Assembly (NCBI GenBank): GCA_019096065.1
Contig: JAGUCH010000001.1
Span: 3,534,001 to 3,598,000 of the forward strand
Reading direction: 5' to 3'
Origin: Paracyclopina nana
Taxonomy: Eukaryota > Arthropoda > Copepoda > Cyclopoida > Cyclopettidae
Length of the DNA stretch: 64,000 nucleotides
Part shown: piece after piece, positions 1 to 12,947 of the stretch
Position numbering within the stretch: the stretch's first letter is position 1
Layout of the letters: each line of letters begins with the position of its first letter
Translations under genes and position numbers: made by a program
Notes under the pieces: model-generated
Told to the model about the DNA's origin: nothing
Database searches by the model: none
What the model saw: only the letters and a program-made list of their open reading frames with translations

Positions 1-177
1 CTGCTTGTTGGGCACCTTCGGCATGTTTTTGCACTTCAGAGGTTAATGCAAAAAAACACATTCATTCAAATTTAAGTGAAAGAGGCCATTCGAATGTGCC
101 CTTTCAAAGGTGGAAAGGGTGAAGTATATTTTGCATTGAATCAACGTTTCTGCCCTTTTAAATTCCTCTAACTTTAG

Positions 178-351
178 GCGGCTCCTTGGGGTCACATGAC
201 GAAGTTAAGGGCTCTGGTTTCCGGAATGAGCGTGATGCCTAAGCCAAGGCGAAAAGTCAACGACGTCAGGAAAGGACAGCCAAGAATAACTCCTTATGAA
301 GTTGCACCAAGTGATCCTCAGGGCAACATCGCGTATCAAAGAAGTATTTAA
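178..351 (+). CDS. candidate terminal exon of an unidentified gene
   Basis: A pyrimidine-rich stretch ending in AG at 176-177 is followed by 57 open codons and a TAA at 349-351; an AATAAA lies 43 bp downstream. The peptide begins AAPWGHMTKLRALVSG, is basic and proline-containing in its middle, and ends GNIAYQRSI. This is the shape of a last coding exon with a short 3' UTR. I do not recognise the family. A GT at 42-43 could be the donor of the preceding exon, but its reading phase does not join cleanly to a recognisable protein, so the upstream part is unresolved and lies mostly outside the window. Confidence 0.35.
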   Translation, partial: AAPWGHMTKLRALVSGMSVMPKPRRKVNDVRKGQPRITPYEVAPSDPQGNIAYQRSI

Positions 352-393
352 ACGCATTCACTACTAATAGTTACTACATATGCTGGTATTTAG

Positions 394-399
394 AATAAA
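394..399 (+). terminator. polyadenylation signal AATAAA
   Basis: AATAAA lies 43 bp after the TAA of the candidate terminal exon. It is the main support for calling 178-351 a 3' end. Confidence 0.4.
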
Positions 400-2068
400 T
401 GAAAAAAGCCGATCTTTTCATGGCTGTAGAGTATCTTTTCGTGCACGCCAAAATGAGAGAGAAAAACAGCTAATATAGGAGAGCACTCAGTTAAGGATTC
501 TTCAAACGTACATTTCCCAAATACTAGAAAATGCATAGGTAGCCACTACATAACGCTTGACTAAAAACCAGTTTTTGGTAAACCAAAATTAGGTTTTGGT
601 AAGCAAAAGTCCAATATGGGAACGCCCTAACATCTCCTTCAATGCTTATAAAAACATATTCTCTTTATATTTTCTTAAATTGCAAATTGTACTACTCAAG
701 CCTCCGAAAAATCTCTTGAAGCTTTTCTATTTGAGAAAAACTCGATCGACTTCGAATGAGGCTCTCAACTGGATTAGTTCGAACGCACTCGTCTGATTTT
801 GTTTTGCTTAGTGGCAAAAAAAGACCGTCCTGTGAGTACTTTCGCGAGTCAACATGAGAGATGCAGCTTTTACAATACGACGTGAGAATCTGGCGTTATT
901 GCTCTTCATTTTTTTGTTACTAAAGTGGAAAATGGCACGATTGACCACAATGGGGTTCTTTTTCAAGAAGAAGCGGTCATTAAACTTTTAAATATTTTCT
1001 TCAATGAAACTCTTTTCAGGCCAGGCTGAAAAGTTGCCTGTAGACTTGTAACTTTTGTAGCAAGCTTTTGAATGAAGGTATCAAAACTTTACTCATTTTC
1101 TTGGCTTTCCCGTAAAAAAGAACTACATAGTATTCCATTTTCGTGAATGATAGCCTCGCAGTAGAAGAAGAAATTACTCGAATAGAATGGGATCGTGACA
1201 TAAAAAAGAATGATAACGCATTGTCTATATGGCATAGATCCAAAAGAAGATTGAATTCGCCTACATTCAGTAAGCTTTCGAGATCAGCTGTATTCCCAGT
1301 CTTTGTAATACCTAATATGAGAAAATGAGTTGGCCGACTATCTTTGAGATAAGATACAAGCATAAATTAAAAGAAAAGAAAATACACATGAAAACGAAAA
1401 CTGACAAACAAAAGTTTTGACGAGAAATTTAGCCAAATTTTTAAGCACATTATTCATGAAAAGCTCAAGCAATTATTCCTTACTTTGCAAGAAAAAAACT
1501 GAACTTTAATGAGAATATTTTCAGAATTATTAATGACTCGGGTAAATTGAAAAAGCAAGAAAATAGTTGATGCCTGAGGCCGATCAACGTTTTAAAAGAC
1601 GCCAAGTTTTCACACAAGGGCGATCACGTCTTTGCTTTTTAAAATACTTATAGTTGCTCGCATAAGAACAATTTTTCGTTTGTAATGACAGAAGATGGCT
1701 CAAAAAGTTTTTGCACCCAAGTCGCAACCAGAAACACCAAGGCATCTGTCTTCACATCAGTTTGGGCTGTGCAGCTTTTCCATCATTGAATTGAATTCTC
1801 TTATCAGCTTGGAAACTACTTTTACTGCAGTTAGTTTACTACATTGCCTGCAAAATTGGCAACCTAACTTATGATATGCGGGAAATATTGTCATCTTTTT
1901 TCCTATGGCCCTATAATGTGCGAAACTTGCGTCGCCATAAATCGTAGGTGGAGCTGTGCACATTATCAAAGAGTCTCAAAATAGCATAGTATATTTCATA
2001 GGGTAAATTTACTGGGCGTGAACGATTCGCGAGTTCAAACGTAAGTTTGGCAAAAGCATACAGAACCT
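400..2068. other. intergenic region, no gene supported
   Basis: AT-rich. Short ORFs on both strands (for example 1016-1363 minus, 1143-1328 plus) overlap each other and show no splice structure or recognisable domain. A small palindrome, TTTTGGTAAACCAAAA, lies near 574-590. The 3' UTR of TRAPPC10 (minus) should occupy the right end. Confidence 0.5.
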
Positions 2069-5000
2069 TCAGTGGGAGATATGAAGCATTTCTAGGCCCA
2101 CCGTTGGCCCTGTAACATTAGCAGTCGGTCCAGTAGAGTTTGAAGATGAGCTGGGAGCAGGTAAGACATGGATACGAGCTGTTTTTGTCACATTATAAAC
2201 TTGGCCCGGACAAAATGGCTCCAAACGAGGAATATATGTTGAAGAGTTCTCAACTGCAATAGAGATGGAGCAAAAAATAGTATTGGAAACAGTAGGAAAA
2301 GCAGGAGGGCCCTCACTCTCTTTCAGTAGATAATACCTAGCCTAGCTAAAAAAGTGCCTCAAGAGGACGGAGAAATGGGTTCTTTTCCACCCAATAAACA
2401 AGCCAGGTTGAAATAATCGGCTATAAGCACGCGCCACTTACCGCTTGCGCTGGAATTGATGCCTTCGTTTGTTGACGCGTCAGAGGAGGTGGCCACTGAT
2501 GGTGGTATATATTTGGAAAGCCTGATTTTGGGCAAAGCTAAATGGCCGCCCGTAAGAGGCATGACCTCGACGATAACCGTCTGCTTCTGGGCTGTTTGCA
2601 TATCAATGACTCCTGCAGCTCGACCGCAAACTGCCCACAAACCCTGATCAGCCAACACCTGAAAATGGGAGCATTTTGCCAACTTTAGCTACTACTGCTC
2701 ATCCTCATTACAATACGAGGATGCGCATGAACAAGTCGAAGGATGAAGAATGGCCCACACAATAGGAAATTATCATGATGCTTCACTCCTCTCTCGATTA
2801 TAAAACATTCCGAGAAAAACTCATCAACTTACTTCGTACATCAGCAGAGTGAAGGTTGAGTCGTTAATTTGTTCGACGGTGATGGAGAGGGAGCAAATAC
2901 TCGAGGCTCGACAAAGCTCGCCTCCTTTGGCAGGGTCGATCCGACATCGCAAAACATACAGGGTCTGCAAAAAGTGGGGGTGATGACAATTGATTTCCTC
3001 AGTTTCCCTGATTCAGCTCACTATTAGGCTGGCAAAAATACCTTAAAGTCCTTGAATTCCAGATTTGCGAGGAAAGGGTCCTCTTGAAATTGCGAATCTT
3101 TCCCATAGTGGACTTGCAATTTCATTTTCAGCTCGTTAGGGACCTCCTCCGCGGAGCCATTTGAGGCCATTTCCCAGATGAAGTTAGTTACTGAATGACG
3201 CTTCAGGACCTGCGAAAGATAACAAGTTGAAAAGCCGCGAGGAAAAATTAATGCGAGTAATGCAAGTTTTTACCATGATTTCTTGGGCAGAGTGCACAAG
3301 TCGAAATTGAACAGATTCGTCGAAGCTTTTTATGGATGGGTTCTTGAGCGTGAAAGTTGACTCATCACTGTTGGATTGGAAGGAAACTTGGAGAAACTTT
3401 CGGGTTAATGCTGATTGCATTTTTGATGCAATCGTGAAAGGCGGTCGGAAATGCAACAACAATGTTTCGTCAACACCTGGCGCCCAAGGATCTTCGATTA
3501 TTAGCTGCAACAGAGAAGAAAAACTGGAGACTATTTTCGCTTAAGAACACCAAGAAAAAAGTACACATCTGAAGAAAATTATAAAATGTTCGCAGCAGAC
3601 ATGACAAAAGAATCAAAAATATCCACGCAATCTGCGCCCAAAAACTACATTTTCCTTGTTCGTTTGCTTCGTAAGTAATCCTGATTTTTGCCAGAAAGCT
3701 TAAGAATACCGCCCGAGGAAATATGACGTCAGATGGAGAAACAGGAAAATAGCGCAGATTCACAAACTAGATGTTTCTCGTCAGGCATCATGGAATTAGC
3801 TCAGAAATCATGCTAGAGATTCGTGCGTTCATGGCTTGGATTTCAAAACATTAGTAGTGCTTTCTATGTCAGTAATAGTTCATCATTAACTTTCTTGAAT
3901 AAATTGTCCAGATTCAACTTTGTTTTGAAAAAAGATAAATAAATGAGTAGCCCAAAAATAAACCTTACAAATCAATATCCTCCAATGTAAAAATGGGCAT
4001 TTAGAATAGTAGATGCACCACTAAATGCCATTGCTCAGAAAATGTATATAAGAAACAAATTTACCTTATGCTCTGTAAGCATTCCATCTTTGCTTTGGGG
4101 TAAGTCCGCTTTGACACATAGCGTCACTAATGCAGTGTCAAAAGAAAACGTAGCTGGCACGGATAAGGCCATTGTCTGCTTAAAGTCTTGGGTGCCTTGA
4201 GCAATCTTCAAACCAGAGGAGCACTTAATTGTCAGTTTGGATCCCTAAAAAAGGACAGCAGCATCCATTAGTTTATCCAAAGAGCAATACATGACTTTGT
4301 GATACCATTTTCTTCCATCACGTACCTACTCTAGAGAATAGAAGCTTGTCAAGCCTAGTTTCCCTATGACACAGGAGAGTAGCCATTTTTAGTAAAAAGT
4401 CACGAAAGTAAACTGCAGCGGCATTAGTAACTTTCAGCTATAATTTTGATGCAAATTGGCAAGAACAAAAAGCTTGTCTTTTTCAAAGTTAACTAAAAGT
4501 AAATGTGTACACAAATTGCAAATCAAGTCATGAGATGATTTTTTAGAGCACTTTACTCACTTCTGACAGGCGATGGCTTCCTGTAAAGATTTTAAGGGTG
4601 ATTTCTTGGGGAAAACCAGCCCATAAAATTCCGCAAGATGAGTCAACAACAAAGGAATGCTGTTCCGTTTTCACGCAGAATTTGCTCTTCTTCCAGCTCG
4701 CCACAGGCCATTTGTCCGTGAGAAGGTCTAGCTTGTTGCTCATGCAATGAATTGACAATTGGTTAAGCGCATATTGACCAACTGGACCAGCAGCAAGGTA
4801 TTTCAGTTGAAATTGATTCTGACCAGGATGGAGAGGGACCTCTGAAGAGGAGCTAAAATTGTATCTGAAAAGATGGACAATGACAACACCGTAGCAAAGT
4901 TAGTTTTCAACAAAAGTTTCCAAATGAGTTGCTGTTCCAAGAAAAAACTTGACGAAAAATCTGATTCATTGAGAAGCATGTGAAAAGATCTTCTCAAACG

Positions 5001-8000
5001 AGAAATTGTGAGAGAACTAACTCAGTAATTAGGACTTGACCAAGCATGGTAATAAAAATACTTTTCGTAGAATCCGAAGATACATTATGTATCATTATTG
5101 GCTACGTAGCACTCTACTTTTATGGAATAAAGTAGCGTTATCAATATCCAGCTGACAGATGACTGGAGACGGCAAAAAGCCATAGTTTGCATGAGATGTG
5201 CCTTCCAACTCTTATGCTTAACGTAAGTGCCTTCTTGGCATAATCCTTCGCATGATACTTCAATTTGAGCACCCATTTGCCCAATTGCAATCAAATGGAC
5301 GATTGATGGCAGAAAACATGAGAAAATTCGCAACAAGAGGCAGAATTGAAGGCCAATTTTGAAGGTAATGCATAACAAATAAAGTAGTGATATGAACAGT
5401 GCCATATTCAAAACTGCATCCAAAATACCAAGTAATGCACGTGTGACCACTTGGCCACACTCGCACTCCATGCAAACCCCTACACCCTTTGAATTCGTAA
5501 TGAGCCCCTCCAGCTCGAGAATCAAATTATCTGGGCTTTCAATATTTTAGAATGGACACAGCCCCCGTTTAAAAACAGTGCTTTTTTCTGCCAGGATTGC
5601 CACCTAACCACCACGAGGTGGTCGTGCGTAGAAAATAGTAGATGATCCAACTTCAAGCAAAGTTCTGAGTCACTCACCTGAAATCGGATTGCTTTACAGC
5701 TCCATCTTTGAGAATCGATCCAGAGCTGTCCTTACGTCGTAAAACTCGAGTGGCATTCTTGCAGACCAAGCGAACAAAGGCCAAGTTTTTGTCTTGCTTG
5801 TAATCGAAATGCTCGCTCATTTCCAGCCTTGACGAAAAACAAAGTTACAGCAAACTGCGATATACTCGATCGTGCGTTCATTTACCTATTTTCATCGTGG
5901 TGCATCTCATCGTGATGCTGCATCACATCATCGCCTTCATAATCAACAACAGTCTCGAGGCTCATTAACGAAGAGGTTGTGGAGGCAGTTGATCGATTGC
6001 TGGGGGTCCTCTGAATAATGCTGCAAGGAAAATAGACAGCCAAAGTTTGAGGGATGCCAAAGCAAGCAGCTTTCTATGTATAGAGAGCTGGATCCATGGA
6101 ACCAAATTGGCGCTATGATACCATTATAGGAAACCATTAAAATGATTTGTGTAAAAGCAAATGCATTTCAAAACGATGGCAATCAAAAACGTTAGCGCAT
6201 ATAAGTTAAATGGCTTCGAATGAACAAGAGAGGTTAGATGTCAAGTGACACTTACTTAGTTGTTTTGGCAGCAGAAGATCATCCTAAGCCTTAAAGAAAT
6301 TTCATCTGCACGTACAAAGCCCGGCCTTCATAGTTTTCTTTTCTCAACGATTAAGACGCAAAAAAATCATGCTCTCGCAATGGATGTATGGCAGCTTTAC
6401 ATATTTCACATACTATTCACAGGAAAAGAGCGTAGTGAAAGGAACATAGGGTCGGATACGATTGGGAAAAAAACGTTTTCCCACAAAGCCACCGTGAGTA
6501 CTATGTGAATAGGCATAATGAGCGTTCTAAGTTCTTGGAAGTTTACACTTAGGCTACAATATCTAAGCTTCCTTTTAGCTGCACACCGACACATCATGCG
6601 TGATTACTGGCTTACATCAGCCGAGTATTGTGTGACAATGCATTGGTAACAATCGGAGGTAAATCTGCCATGATAAGCTATGTCAATTGCGATTATTGGC
6701 ATAATTATCTTCATACAGAGAAAAATAGAAATAATTTTCTACTTATCATGCTACGTAAAAATTGTTGCGCTCCTCCTACCATGTACGTACATTTTTTGAG
6801 AGTGAAAATTATGCTAATATACGCAAATAAGATTATGAAGTCATCATTTTTACCTAGTTTGGGCCACCTTGTGCTTTGTTGGCTTAGGTGCCCTTTTGTG
6901 GACTCTTTTGGAGTCTGACAAAATTTCCATTTTGGATATTGGTTCAGAAAAACTCAATGAGACCGATATCGAATTTGCCATAAAGCTGAGTGGGAAACAA
7001 CTCTCCACGTCCAATTCCAGTAATAATTCACTCCCAGGGGTAACCCGAGTGAGATCACTTCCACTCACACGAACCTCAGTTATTCGTAGCATTTCGTCAG
7101 CGTTCATCAGGCATATTGTTTCTAAAAAGAAATCGGATTAGAATGACAATGCAGCTGTAGACGTACTAAGAAAGCCCATAATACAAAAAAAACCTCGGCA
7201 ACCAGTTTTTGTGTGATCTTTCTAAAGCTTCTTCTCTCTCCTAATTTGATGACGAGTCATATGGCTCAGATCTAGATGCACACAACAGCTTCAGGGTGGC
7301 AAAAAAATCACAAACCAATTTTACGTGGCTTTCATGCATTAAGGTAAGTCCTCGTTGCTAAGAGCTTTTCCCAAAGAATATGTTCTAAACGTCCGAGTTT
7401 TAGCCGAGTCTTTATGGTGGCCTAGCTCTCCAATTCGAAATATCTCTACGCACGAGAACAGTCGATTTGTGATTGGGAAAGATTGCGAAAATGAACGCCA
7501 CACTATGTAGGTATGACAACACATTGAGAAGACATCCCGATTTTACTTCCCTCCTAACTCTTTTAATGCAGTTTGATATTGTGGCCATAAAAGGGACTTT
7601 TAACGAGCACGTGGCTTTAGCCGTTGAGCCTAAATGAACGAGGCAGAAAGTAGAAGAGCTTCATCTCTGCTAGCTTTTACGAAGCTTTTCCCTAGAGTAC
7701 ACAAAAAGGTATAGGATTCGCAAGAATCGATAGTGTTACTGAATGAGAGAAAATAACAGGCAAGGCCCTCAGATTAATTTGGACACATGATTGAAAAAAT
7801 CATCCATTTTTCTGTTCAACTTCTCCAGCTGATTTAAGCTCTCTTAATTGACTATAAGATCCCCATAAGAATTGCTTTTCAATTTTGTGCTGCCGCTCAA
7901 TGGGTTCAAATTCCGAAAAAAACAGTGACTAGCTCTGGACTATGCAGTAAGGGTAAAATGGCCTTCATTAAGTACAGACAGACACTTACCCAGCTGTTGC

Positions 8001-10652
8001 GCCGCAGCTATCATTTTCTCACAAAATGCCATTTTTTCTGCTTCATTTACGAGCACGTTGGAGCATGCAATTTGGGCACATGTTCGAGTGAGCCTCTCCA
8101 CGTCTCGTGAAGGCTCGTAGCACTTTGCTGAGTCTAGCAAGGTCTGAATTTTCAAAGCGTTCCAGCCCTCGGAATCAAATGTCTTGAGAGCATCCACCAG
8201 AAATGATGTGGCTTTCTGTATTTGGTCAAGATCGAGATAGAATTTCGCTAGCTCCAGGCCGACCATCCTTGCAGAACGAATCCGTCCAATATGCTTGTAT
8301 GTGCTAATGGCGGTCTCCGAGAGCTCCTAATACCGAGTACAACAAAGACTGCACTGCCATTAGATATTAGATAAGCATTTTGACTCACCAGGTAATACCT
8401 TTGAAAAGCAACTTTTGATGAGAGAGCCTCCTTAAGGCGATCAACAGGACTTTTCCCTTGGTTAGAGCTACTAATATTGTCACGAATGCCAGATGACAGC
8501 TCGACAATAAAGTGCAGTTGTTGGCTCGAAGGTTGGCTTTTTGGAAGCAAACCACATAGCTCTCCTTCATGAAAGATGCATGAGTAAAGCATCGAAAAAA
8601 CCATTTGAAAAATGGATACCTAATTGAAACAGCTTTTGCCGAGCGTAGGCCCAAAGCTCTGCAGTGAAGTAGCAAAATTGGTTGGCTGAGAGTTGATCAT
8701 AGGCTTGGCACGTGTATAGAACTTCAAGGGCCGAAAGCAAAACCCAGCAAGCAACGCTTCCCTCGGGGCAAGATATTTCTAAAATTAGAAGCTCTTGTAC
8801 CACATTGTGAAGGAAGGGCAGGCACCGGCGAGCAATCTGGAAAATAATTGGAATTTATCTCCTGTCAGGATCTAGCGGGAGAGATCGCCACTTTTCCATC
8901 CCAAAAGTTAACCACCATGAAAGAGAAATTTGCATAAGAATCGAGAGACTGCTACTTTAACTCTAGTGCAGAAGAAAAATGCTACATTGGCAGGCATTCC
9001 AGCACAGCTCAACAAAAACAGTTAACAAAAACAGTAGGCAGAAATTTCATAGCTTTCCTAAACTGCATCCATCGTTTTACCAAAGTAGCTTTACCAAACT
9101 TCACCTTTTCATTGTGTGGTATTGGGTCATAGCCTCAGCATCATGCTGTAAGTTTTTGTCACCCAGTTCCCAGTAACAAGCAGCCAAGTGTCAAAAGTAT
9201 GACCAACAAGTTGCGCAAGATCGTTTCTTTGTGTGACGTGTAGCTGCCAAAAATGTTTCAATCTCGTCTGAATGCTTACCTCTCCGGGCTTATTCATCTG
9301 GAGGAGAATCAGACTCTGCTTGGCAAACATGTAATTGCGCACATCTAGCAGAGCCGGTGATCTCTTCAGGATATTTTGCCTAAGCTTGCAATTTTCATCG
9401 GCATTTAGCGATAACCCTGTCCAATCAGAAAAGTTTCCACAGAACGACTCCAACCATTGGGGGCTCTCTGAAAAAAAGAAGTGGACTTGAGAAGGTCGTC
9501 GCTCAACAGCTTTCCAAGAAATTCCAAGAATTTGGTAGCTGTTACAAAAGGACCCACCTAAATTTGCCTACAGCTAGCTTTCAACAAGGCTAAAATTCTT
9601 CGTCTAAACAAAGCTATTTATGAGTTCCAAGTTGCCATTTTTAATTTTGCTACCATATCCAAGAATCTCATATATGTACTGCCGCGTACAGCTATGTCCG
9701 TTACAAGGCTATTACCAGAGACGTGGGAGTTGAGGATGAATTGGGTAAACAAGGCATCTAGCTCGTCGTACTGAACTAGAGCCTCGTCTAGTACTCCTAG
9801 TAGCTGGTATACAAAGGCCAGTTCCTCTTGGAGCAAAAAATAGTCACAAAAGTTCCAATTAGGATCGTTCCGCTTCTCACGTTGGCTTCTCATATTTTCC
9901 TCAAATCTCATTAGGGTTCTATTATAGGCTTGCAGCAGAAATAGCCTTAATTTGTGTAGAAAAGTCTGCCATGAATCCACTGCCCTGGAATCGGTGCGTG
10001 AAGGGTCTGAAAGGCGTTATCATATAAAAAAGATAAATCGACAAAATTGTTTCCCTCTGAACTTACCCAGCAGAGCAAAACATCTGTCAGCATATTTTGA
10101 CCCAATGTCAGTTTTCAATCTGTCAACGACAGATGTCCGGGGAAGCAACTTGTTGGTGCCTTTTCGCGAATCTGGAGCCTCAACAAAAACGATCATCCAA
10201 TCATGTGGAACTCCGCATGTTTTGAGAGCAGTTATCCAGCTGAAGACCTCATCTTTTGTCGTACTCTTGTACTGATCAACATCCTGGAGAGCGAAAAATA
10301 CTTAACGTCAACAAATCTGACAATTTTCATTGCAATTGACAGCAAAACTTACGCTGCATTCGGTCCAATAGATATGCAAAATCGGCTGTCCAATCAGAGA
10401 TTTAATGGAGGATGACGATGACACCTCCTCCAGGTTGAATTTTTTGAACTGGGGATCCAAGACCACATTCTTGGAGGATCTCCCATAGTTTCTTTTCCAT
10501 TCGATCGTCTCTGCTGGCAATTCGGCTTCTATCCGCGGCTTCTGAGCCTCAAATAACGACAAATCGCCAGCATCTAAGGATAATCAAAATGGCTCACAAT
10601 AAAAACATTGAAAAAAGTTTAAAAAGTTACATGTCACGATTGACTTTTCCAT
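2069..10652 (-). CDS. TRAPPC10: TRAPP complex subunit 10 (TRAPPC10/TMEM1)
   Basis: Subunit of the TRAPPII tethering and Rab-GEF complex acting at the Golgi. The start is the ATG at 10652-10650 (MEKSIVTY joined to AGDLSLF), matching the vertebrate start region. I read about 18 exons, including 10631-10652, 10353-10573, 10067-10283, 9716-10006, 9280-9467, 8620-8836, 8389-8564, 7990-8326, 6854-7121, 5886-6020, 5678-5827, 4561-4864, 4065-4244, 3274-3504 and 3042-3209; three more end at the TGA at 2069-2071. Diagnostic segments are LHIYWTEC, EELAFVYQLLGVLDEALVQ, RLKEALSS, WAVCG with VEVMPL, and the C-terminal LEPFCPGQVYN. The total is about 1220 aa, close to the human length of about 1260. Three introns of roughly 810-870 bp (near 4865-5677, 6021-6853, 7122-7989) hold no coding sequence. 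No frame breaks were seen. Confidence 0.95.
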
Positions 10653-12947
10653 TCCGCGCAGGAACTTTCACAAAACCTGTAGGAGTTTAGTCAGGGAATT
10701 TTGTCAACACTTTACACTTGACGGACAAAAACGTGATCGAAAACAAGACAAACTTCAAGGAATTCAACAATTGTACCAAGTTTGAACTCTATTCTTCCTA
10801 TTTTGTGATATTTCAGTTAAAATTAAAAGTTTTAATTGGAATAATTGCTTTCATTTTGATTTCCAAGCTAAATTTTCGGTAAATCTAAGTGTTATTGAAT
10901 GGTAAAATGCCTTAATTTTTGTAGTACTATTGGCAACTAAAAGATGGGAACTGTTAGCTCTGAACTGCGCTGAGCATACTTCTCAGCACGGACCGCAAGA
11001 TAATAAATATTAATTCGTGACTCAACTTGTCGGCATTTCCATTTTGTTTAGCTAAACTCAGAAGTTATGGAACGAGCCGGAAATTTTCAGCTTGATCAAG
11101 CTTCAAGCTTTCTGAAAGGTGTTCGAGCGATCCCAAGCTTTTGAATACTATTATCACGCTTTTTCACGCTCAAAATTTCACATTTCAGGCTTTTCACTTT
11201 TTGAGTTTATTTTTTAAAAAACATAAAAAATGGCGATTACTCACCAGATTGCACACAATTGCCTCAAAAATGCAAAAATGACAGAAATAGCTTTAACTTT
11301 AATTTAAGTACTGCTATTCCTTAGGTATTCATTATTCTATAATCAGCCCTTTTTTCTCTTTATTAAAAATGGATTAAGTTCTGCAATTTTAAGGTGTCAA
11401 GCTTTTTCAAGCTTTGCATTTTTGGGGTTTCAAGCTTTTTTCCAGCTTTTCAAAATTTGGTTCGAGCGATCCCAAGCTTTTTGCTTATGTAGCTCAAGCT
11501 GGGTTTTAGTTTCAAGCTTTCAAGCCAAGCTAAAACTCGTTCCATCACTAATATTAACTCAGTTTGTCTGACTTGGAAGTTGAGAAATACTTTGTTTCGT
11601 TATTTTTAAGTGCAATCCCTAGCGGATTTGGAATTCCTTAGTGCATTCGTCAAATCCTTCGTTGTTGGATGCTTCTCAAGATAGAAGATGTTGTTGACCT
11701 TTTAAGGAGTGAAAAGCGGAACTTTTGTGGTAAGTGCTGTCAATAAGCCGTTAAACCTTGTTTATGCCTTTTAAAACTGATTGCTTCAAATCTCCATTTA
11801 TGCTCGACTGATCACTTTTAAGCAGATAAATAAGCCATTTTTTTGCGCTTATGTATACCTTCTTATGAAATAGCTTTTTGTTCTTGAAAACAAGCCCTCA
11901 TCTCTATCTTGTCAACTATTAGAGAGAAGCGGTTTGTTTAACAGTTGACAGTATTTTAGCGTTGTTTGACATGGTTCCCAAGGGAACATAATCCTTCCAC
12001 TATTCATCTTAGCTTGCATGTTTTGAGTACCCCCCGCAAACGATGCCTTACAAATCATAAGCTTTCTCTCTAAAAATAATTTTAAGTGCACTCATCGTGG
12101 AATGTATTTGGGCAATCAAATTGCGTGTTGGTAGGTTTTCTAGCACATCAAAAGACTAAAATCTTTATTTGCTCATGATTGCATCTGTGACGCCTCTTAA
12201 TGGTCTGTCTATATAATTGTTCCTTTGAATATTAGACTGATAGTTGTTTGACTAAGGAGGTTGTTGTTTTATTTGTTCATCTTTTGATGGTAGGTCGTGG
12301 TTAGTTATCGGTTTTGCAAATATATATGTACGTAGTATATAATTTCTTAGTGACTAGTGTACGTCTTCAACGTTTTAAACATCAAATTTAATAGATTGCA
12401 GTAATGGGAGGAGGTAACGCATAAACTGTTTTAAACTTGAGCTATTTTGTCTAAAGGAAATAGCAGTTCTCCAAAATAGAATGACATGAATTGTTTGCGC
12501 TAGCAGGCACTTTTAATCGTTATGTCTCATCACGGTGTGTCACTCAAAAAAATAGTCTGCAATTAGTAGTTACAGTGAGGGAAGGTTGTTGTTGTAGTTA
12601 GCTGCGTCGTGGCCTCAAAAAGCATATTGTTTAACATTTTTCGGATATGATTTGCAATAACTTCTGACAAAATCTTTTGTAGTTTAATAACTGCTGTGAG
12701 ATGAGAACAAAAGCTATCATCACACAAGTGCGTTCAACAACTCATATATGTATATATGGGCGAAAAGCAATTGTGAAAGAATACCTAGGTTGGAACAATA
12801 TTATTAATGTCTTTCCTTCGCGCGCGAGAGCTACCGCGCGCATGCTATGCTATCATGGAAGATACAACAACTTTTGATATAGCTATTATCTACGCCTTCA
12901 TGAAGTAGGGGTGGTAGTACCATGACTATAAAACGTTTCGTGTAAGC
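10653..12947. other. intergenic region between TRAPPC10 and PPP4R4
   Basis: Contains the TRAPPC10 promoter side on the left, a repeat at 11065-11548 (separate entry) and the 3' UTR of PPP4R4 on the right. Minus-strand AATAAA signals (TTTATT on the plus strand) at 12268-12273 and 12164-12169 are candidates for PPP4R4 polyadenylation. No coding sequence was seen. Confidence 0.5.
11065..11548. mobile_element. MITE-like repeat with GATGGAACGAG-type ends and AAGCTT-rich body
   Basis: The left edge reads ATGGAACGAG (from 11067) and the right edge reads its complement CTCGTTCCAT with CAC after it (to about 11548), giving terminal inverted repeats of about 10 bp. A direct repeat, GTTCGAGCGATCCCAAGC, occurs just inside each half (near 11122 and 11460). 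The body is dense in CAAGCTT words. No ORF is present. The target duplication is not clear, so the superfamily is undetermined. Confidence 0.55.

Noticed and set aside
1016-1363. 115-aa minus ORF opposite a 61-aa plus ORF
   Set aside because: No family resemblance and no splice context; mutually antisense, likely chance.
5085-5525. 146-aa hydrophobic minus ORF
   Set aside because: Lies wholly in a TRAPPC10 intron on the same strand; no homology seen and not in phase with the exons.
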